A stretch of 64,000 nucleotides of DNA, taken from assembly GCA_021158055.1 (NCBI GenBank), contig JAGGVJ010000019.1:25660-89659 (forward strand), in the 5' to 3' direction. Both the position numbers and the translations under genes were made by a program. Shown piece by piece: positions 60,796 to 64,000 of the stretch (positions are counted from its first letter, which is position 1; every line of letters begins with the position of its first letter). The stretch is from Candidatus Iainarchaeum sp. (GTDB lineage: Archaea; Iainarchaeota; Iainarchaeia; JAGGVJ01). A model generated the notes under the pieces. The model saw only the letters and a list, made by a program, of their open reading frames with translations. It did not search any database and was not told the origin of the DNA.

Positions 60796-61716
60796 TCAGC
60801 TGTGTATTTCAGCCAGGCGTTTTTCAAAGTCTTTTTTCAGGTTTTTGTCCACTTTTTTGTTTCCGAAGTAGTCCTCGCGTGCGGCAATCGCAAGCTTTCC
60901 TGCCAGTGCCCGCGCGATTTTTCCCCTTTCGTTTGCGGGAGCGCTCCTGATCTGCGGAAACTGGTAGATTATGCCGTGTTTGGGCGGCCGAATCGACTTG
61001 TTTTTCAGGTGCCGGAACAATGCTTTTTCAGCCCCGATTACTTGGATTGTGCTTGCGGGCATCATGGCAAGTTTCCAGAGCGATCCGGCTCTTGCAAGAA
61101 GCTTCGCGCCGACTGTTTCTCCCACAAGAGAGTTTACGTTCGGGGCAACTTCATCCATTTTTTTGCCCAGGTATTTCAGGACAGAATCCCTTTCGTCTTC
61201 AATTGCAAGGACTGTTGAGGCAAACCTTTGCATTTCCTTGAAATCATCCCTGGTGATCTCTATGCCGATTGAGCCTTCTTTTGCTTTTTCAATGCTTTCG
61301 ATTTTTTTGTCGCTCAAGCCCGCAGACGCAAGCTTTTTTGAGGTCATGCTTTTTCTTTCGCCGCATTTTTCAACAAATTCAGTGAACTCGCGGTTGTCTT
61401 TGAGTATTCGCGCGGCTTCGGGAAAATGAACAGAATACCATTCCCGCAGCCTTGTTGCAAACAGGTTGATGTTGTGGTCAAGGTCCTCGTAGAGCGCAAC
61501 AGCTTCTATTGCAAGCCTGTCAGGCCCCACTTCTTCAACGACCGCTTTTTTTGAAGCTGCAATGGCTTTTTTCTTCAGCTCGGAAAGCTTCCTGCGCGAG
61601 TTTCTTTTCTCGTCCCTTGCAGGTGATTTATCAGGTTCTCCTGTTTTTTTTGAGGTTTTTGAAGCTATTTTGCCTGTTTTTTTCTTTTTTTCTCTTTGAG
61701 TCCTTTTAATTGCCAT
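60796..61716 (-). CDS. Nop5/Nop56-58 C/D RNP core protein lacking the N-terminal domain
   Basis: The 306-residue protein keeps the coiled-coil region (ALYEDLDHNINLFATRLREW) and the RNA-binding Nop domain (VGAKLLARAGSLWKLAMMP, ASTIQVIGAEKALFRHL, HGIIYQFPQIRSAP, GKIARALAGKLAIAARED). The usual first 110 or so residues, which bind fibrillarin, are absent. In their place are about 60 Lys/Arg/Ser-rich residues (KRTQREKKKKTGKIASK). Ordinary archaeal Nop5 is about 370-420 residues with the basic tail at the other end. ATG 61716 is supported by GGTGATTC upstream. Confidence 0.9.
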   Translation of the reverse strand: MAIKRTQREKKKKTGKIASKTSKKTGEPDKSPARDEKRNSRRKLSELKKKAIAASKKAVVEEVGPDRLAIEAVALYEDLDHNINLFATRLREWYSVHFPEAARILKDNREFTEFVEKCGERKSMTSKKLASAGLSDKKIESIEKAKEGSIGIEITRDDFKEMQRFASTVLAIEDERDSVLKYLGKKMDEVAPNVNSLVGETVGAKLLARAGSLWKLAMMPASTIQVIGAEKALFRHLKNKSIRPPKHGIIYQFPQIRSAPANERGKIARALAGKLAIAAREDYFGNKKVDKNLKKDFEKRLAEIHS

Positions 61717-61739
61717 TGAATCACCGAAAATATGAACGT

Positions 61740-62016
61740 GCAGTGTATACTGTGCATGAAATGTTATAATATGCTAAATCACAATATGCTAAATTATAAT
61801 ATATTAAAGGTTAATTAATACATATCAAATAATACACATATCAAAGCATATAATATATGCCAAAACATGTCAAAATCTGTAAAGATATAAGATATTAAGG
61901 TGTCAGGTTTATATTAAATTGTTCTTCTTTGTTTCAAAAAGAGCACAAAATTCAACAAAAAGCCGGAAAATGAAACAAACCAAAAGAAAAACAAAAAAAA
62001 ATAAAAAATCAAAATT
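61740..62016. promoter_or_regulatory. AT-rich divergent promoter region with repeated motif
   Basis: The 300-bp region between nop5 and glyS is very AT-rich. ATATGCTAAAT-like units repeat near 61771-61795, and ATATCAAA(T/G) units near 61822-61845. Several TATA-like elements occur on both strands. No coding frame is supported. It must hold the promoters of both genes. Confidence 0.5.
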
Positions 62017-63579
62017 ATGGCAGACGGTGAAAAAATGAAATCAATTGATGAAGTGACTGCTTTTTGCAAACGCCGCGGGTTTGTATTTCCAAGCTGCGAT
62101 ATATACGGCGGACTTTCAGGGTTCTGGGATTTTGGTCCCGTGGGTGTCGAGCTCAAAAACAACATAAAGTCTGAGTGGTGGAACTCATTTGTTGTAAGGC
62201 GGGAAGACGTTGTAGGAGTGGACGGCTCAATCGTCAACTCGCACGCAGTGTGGAAGGCAAGCGGTCACGTGGACGGGTTTACTGACCCCCTCCTTGACTG
62301 CAAAAAATGCAAAAACAGGGTTCGCGCAGACCAGCTGATCGAGGACAAGCTTGAAATCCCGGCTGACGGCATGTCGCTTGAAGAAATCGACAATCTTGTC
62401 AAAGAAAAAAACATCAAGTGCCCGAACTGCGGCGGTGAATTTGGTTTGGTGCACGCTTTCAACCTGATGTTCAAGACTTTTGTGGGGCCCGTTGAAGACA
62501 CCCAGAACACCGCGTACCTCAGGCCTGAAACAGCCCAGCTGATCTTCACCAATTTCAAGCTTGTGCAGGAAAGTTCCCGCATGAAACTCCCGTTTGGAAT
62601 CGCGCAGACAGGCAAGGCGTTCAGGAACGAGATTTCCCCAAGGGATTTTGTGTTCCGGTCAAGGGAATTTGAGCAGATGGAGCTTGAGTATTTCATTCAC
62701 CCGGACACGATAAACGATTGTCCGTTTTTGGATTCTGTTTCGGAAACAAAAATCAGTTTTTTGACTGCGGAAGCACAAAGCACACAAAAGACACAGGAAA
62801 AAGAAGGCAAAGGCAAAAAACAGCAGAAGACACAGGAAATGACAATCAGGGAAGCGGTCAAAAAAGGGCTTTTCAAGACAAAATGGCACGCGTACTGGCT
62901 TGCGACAATGCACAACTGGTTCACAGGCCTCGGCGTAAAAGCAGAAAACCTGAGGGTAAGGCAGCACCTTGAAAAAGAACTTTCCCATTACTCACTTGAA
63001 ACCTGGGACATTGAATACAATTTTCCGTTTGGCTGGAAGGAAATTCACGGCATGGCAAACAGGACAACTTTTGACTTGACGCAGCACTCGAAAGCGTCGG
63101 GTGAAAGCCTGACTTATTTTGACGAAGAGTCAAAAACCAGGATCACCCCTTACGTTGTCTCGGAGCCGTCTCAAGGTGTTGAAAGGGCGTTTTTGACTTT
63201 TATTGTTGACGCATTTGAAGTCCGCGATGGCAAAAATGTTTTAAAAATTCACCCAAAGCTTGCGCCATATAAAGCAGCGGTTTTTCCTCTTGTGAAAAAA
63301 GACGGCTTGCCTGAAAAAGCAAGGCAGGCATTTGAAGAACTCCTTGAAAACGGTCTTGCGTGCGCATTTGACGACAAGGGATCGATCGGCAAAAGGTATG
63401 CAAGACACGATGAAATCGGAACCCCGTTTTGCATCACTTTTGATTCCGACTCTCTCAAGGACAACACCGTGACTTTGCGTGACCGCGACACCGCGCAGCA
63501 AAAACGGGTTGAAATAGAAGAACTGCCATTGTTATTGCTAAACCTTATTTCTGGAAAGAAAATTTTTTCAGAAATTTAA
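62017..63579 (+). CDS. glyS: Glycyl-tRNA synthetase (alpha2 type)
   Basis: The class II enzyme charges tRNA-Gly. The 520-residue protein is of the archaeal/eukaryotic homodimeric type: FPSCDIYGGLSGFWDFGPVG, a zinc-binding pair of CKKCKNR and CPNCGGE, motif 2 AYLRPETAQLIFTNF and IAQTGKAFRNEISPRDFVFR, SREFEQMELEYF, motif 3 VSEPSQGVERAF, and a C-terminal anticodon domain. About 35 residues around 250-285 (after TAEAQSTQKTQEKEG) are a Lys/Gln-rich low-complexity insert. ATG 62017 gives the normal family start. Confidence 0.96.
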   Translation: MADGEKMKSIDEVTAFCKRRGFVFPSCDIYGGLSGFWDFGPVGVELKNNIKSEWWNSFVVRREDVVGVDGSIVNSHAVWKASGHVDGFTDPLLDCKKCKNRVRADQLIEDKLEIPADGMSLEEIDNLVKEKNIKCPNCGGEFGLVHAFNLMFKTFVGPVEDTQNTAYLRPETAQLIFTNFKLVQESSRMKLPFGIAQTGKAFRNEISPRDFVFRSREFEQMELEYFIHPDTINDCPFLDSVSETKISFLTAEAQSTQKTQEKEGKGKKQQKTQEMTIREAVKKGLFKTKWHAYWLATMHNWFTGLGVKAENLRVRQHLEKELSHYSLETWDIEYNFPFGWKEIHGMANRTTFDLTQHSKASGESLTYFDEESKTRITPYVVSEPSQGVERAFLTFIVDAFEVRDGKNVLKIHPKLAPYKAAVFPLVKKDGLPEKARQAFEELLENGLACAFDDKGSIGKRYARHDEIGTPFCITFDSDSLKDNTVTLRDRDTAQQKRVEIEELPLLLLNLISGKKIFSEI

Positions 63580-63620
63580 AAAACAAAAACTTGTGATTTA
63601 GTTTATTTTAAGCCGACTTA

Positions 63621-63869
63621 TTATTTGTATATGTTTTTTCTATGGCTGATCTCAACAACAATAATTAATAATCTCCCGGATTGTATGTCCATAATCACCC
63701 TATAATCACCGGCCCTTAACCTAAAATAAGGAGATGAAACCAGTTTTTTAACATGGGCATACGGCCTGATTCTGCATCTTTCAAGTGAAGAAATAATTCT
63801 TGTTTTATCTTCTTTATTTAATCTCTTTAAAAATTTCTTTGCTTCGCCGGTAAAAAAAAGATCAAACAT
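63621..63869 (-). CDS. RelE/ParE-type toxin
   Basis: The 82-residue protein matches the RelE/ParE fold: LFFTGEAKKFLKRLNKEDKT, HVKKLVSSPYFRLRAGDYRV, and a final strand LLIIVVEISHRKNIYK with the basic and histidine residues typical of mRNA interferases. ATG 63869 overlaps the antitoxin stop by one base. It probably cleaves mRNA at the ribosome when not bound by the antitoxin. Confidence 0.88.
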   Translation of the reverse strand: MFDLFFTGEAKKFLKRLNKEDKTRIISSLERCRIRPYAHVKKLVSSPYFRLRAGDYRVIMDIQSGRLLIIVVEISHRKNIYK

Positions 63870-64000
63870 TATAGCCCTAACTCCTTTTTAACATCTTCAA
63901 GAGAGTATATGTTGCCGGCTTTTATGTCTTTTTCAGCAAGTTTGATTCTTTTTTTAGTTTCTTTTGATAATTCCATTGAATCTTCTAATGCGTCCCAAAT
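63869..64000 (-). CDS. Antitoxin partner of the RelE-like toxin (partial)
   Basis: The frame runs from the right edge to TAA (63871-63869), giving the last 43 residues, including ELSKETKKRIKLAEKDIKAG and a final SLEDVKKELGL. This is typical of small helical antitoxins that pair with RelE/ParE in archaea. The DNA-binding N-terminus lies beyond the window. It shares one base with the toxin start. Confidence 0.8.
   Translation of the reverse strand: MWDALEDSMELSKETKKRIKLAEKDIKAGNIYSLEDVKKELGL

Overview
The window is a 64 kb chromosomal stretch from an AT-rich archaeon. The evidence is a Sec61-beta protein, a complete archaeal A/V-type ATP synthase operon (H-I-K-E-C-F-A-B-D), archaeal-type AspRS, GlyRS and ArgRS, fibrillarin with Nop5, inositol-1-phosphate synthase with a CDP-alcohol transferase for ether lipids, intron-containing tRNAs, and GGTGA-type ribosome binding sites. 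The dense gene packing and short proteins would suit a small-genome lineage such as a DPANN archaeon, but the sequence alone does not fix the phylum. Pyruvate formate-lyase, a bacterial-type methylenetetrahydrofolate reductase, an L-asparaginase and a threonine synthase point to a fermentative, largely anaerobic metabolism. No methyl-CoM reductase gene is present here.

Layout. 0-4.2 kb: a ZIP-like gene remnant, then cell-surface and membrane-anchored proteins around sec61-beta. 4.3-12.8 kb: KH-domain protein, aspS, small enzymes, a coiled-coil/winged-helix regulator with palindromic operators, a frameshifted GNAT, a RecB-like nuclease, and a PadR regulator divergent from inositol-1-phosphate synthase with a 34-bp operator between them. 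13-29 kb: CNNM-type transporter, a transposase remnant, a flavin disulfide reductase, a four-CBS protein with an HPF-like tail, a HerA-like ATPase next to an RQC-UvrD-HRDC helicase fusion, a site-2 protease, a MazG gene broken by a 16-bp duplication, a phosphate transporter and tRNA-Ser(CGA). 29-37 kb: Fic protein, threonine synthase, nucleotide-pool and lipid enzymes, and a one-carbon operon mtrA-mtrH-thyA-DUF4346-metF. 37.4-46 kb: the ATP synthase operon. 46-55.8 kb: PRPP synthase and ribose-5-phosphate isomerase B (divergent), an FKBP, a DEAD-box helicase with a structured leader, pyruvate formate-lyase and its activase, a Nudix gene with an in-frame stop, and asparaginase. 55.8-59.5 kb: argS surrounded by four tRNA-Arg genes, three of which appear to carry introns in the D-loop. 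59.5-64 kb: a small membrane exporter, fibrillarin/Nop5, glyS, and a RelE-like toxin with its antitoxin at the edge.

How the genes work together. PFL supplies acetyl-CoA and formate. MetF, MtrH and the corrinoid protein MtrA can move a methyl group from folate to a cobamide, and ThyA draws on the same methylene-folate pool. PRPP synthase and RpiB share ribose-5-phosphate. Ino1 and the CDP-alcohol transferase make the inositol head group of the membrane lipid. The argS/tRNA-Arg locus gathers most of the arginine decoding set in one place. Several genes are broken by single-base or short tandem duplications, and at least five tandem repeats of 16-22 bp occur, so small slippage events appear common in this genome.
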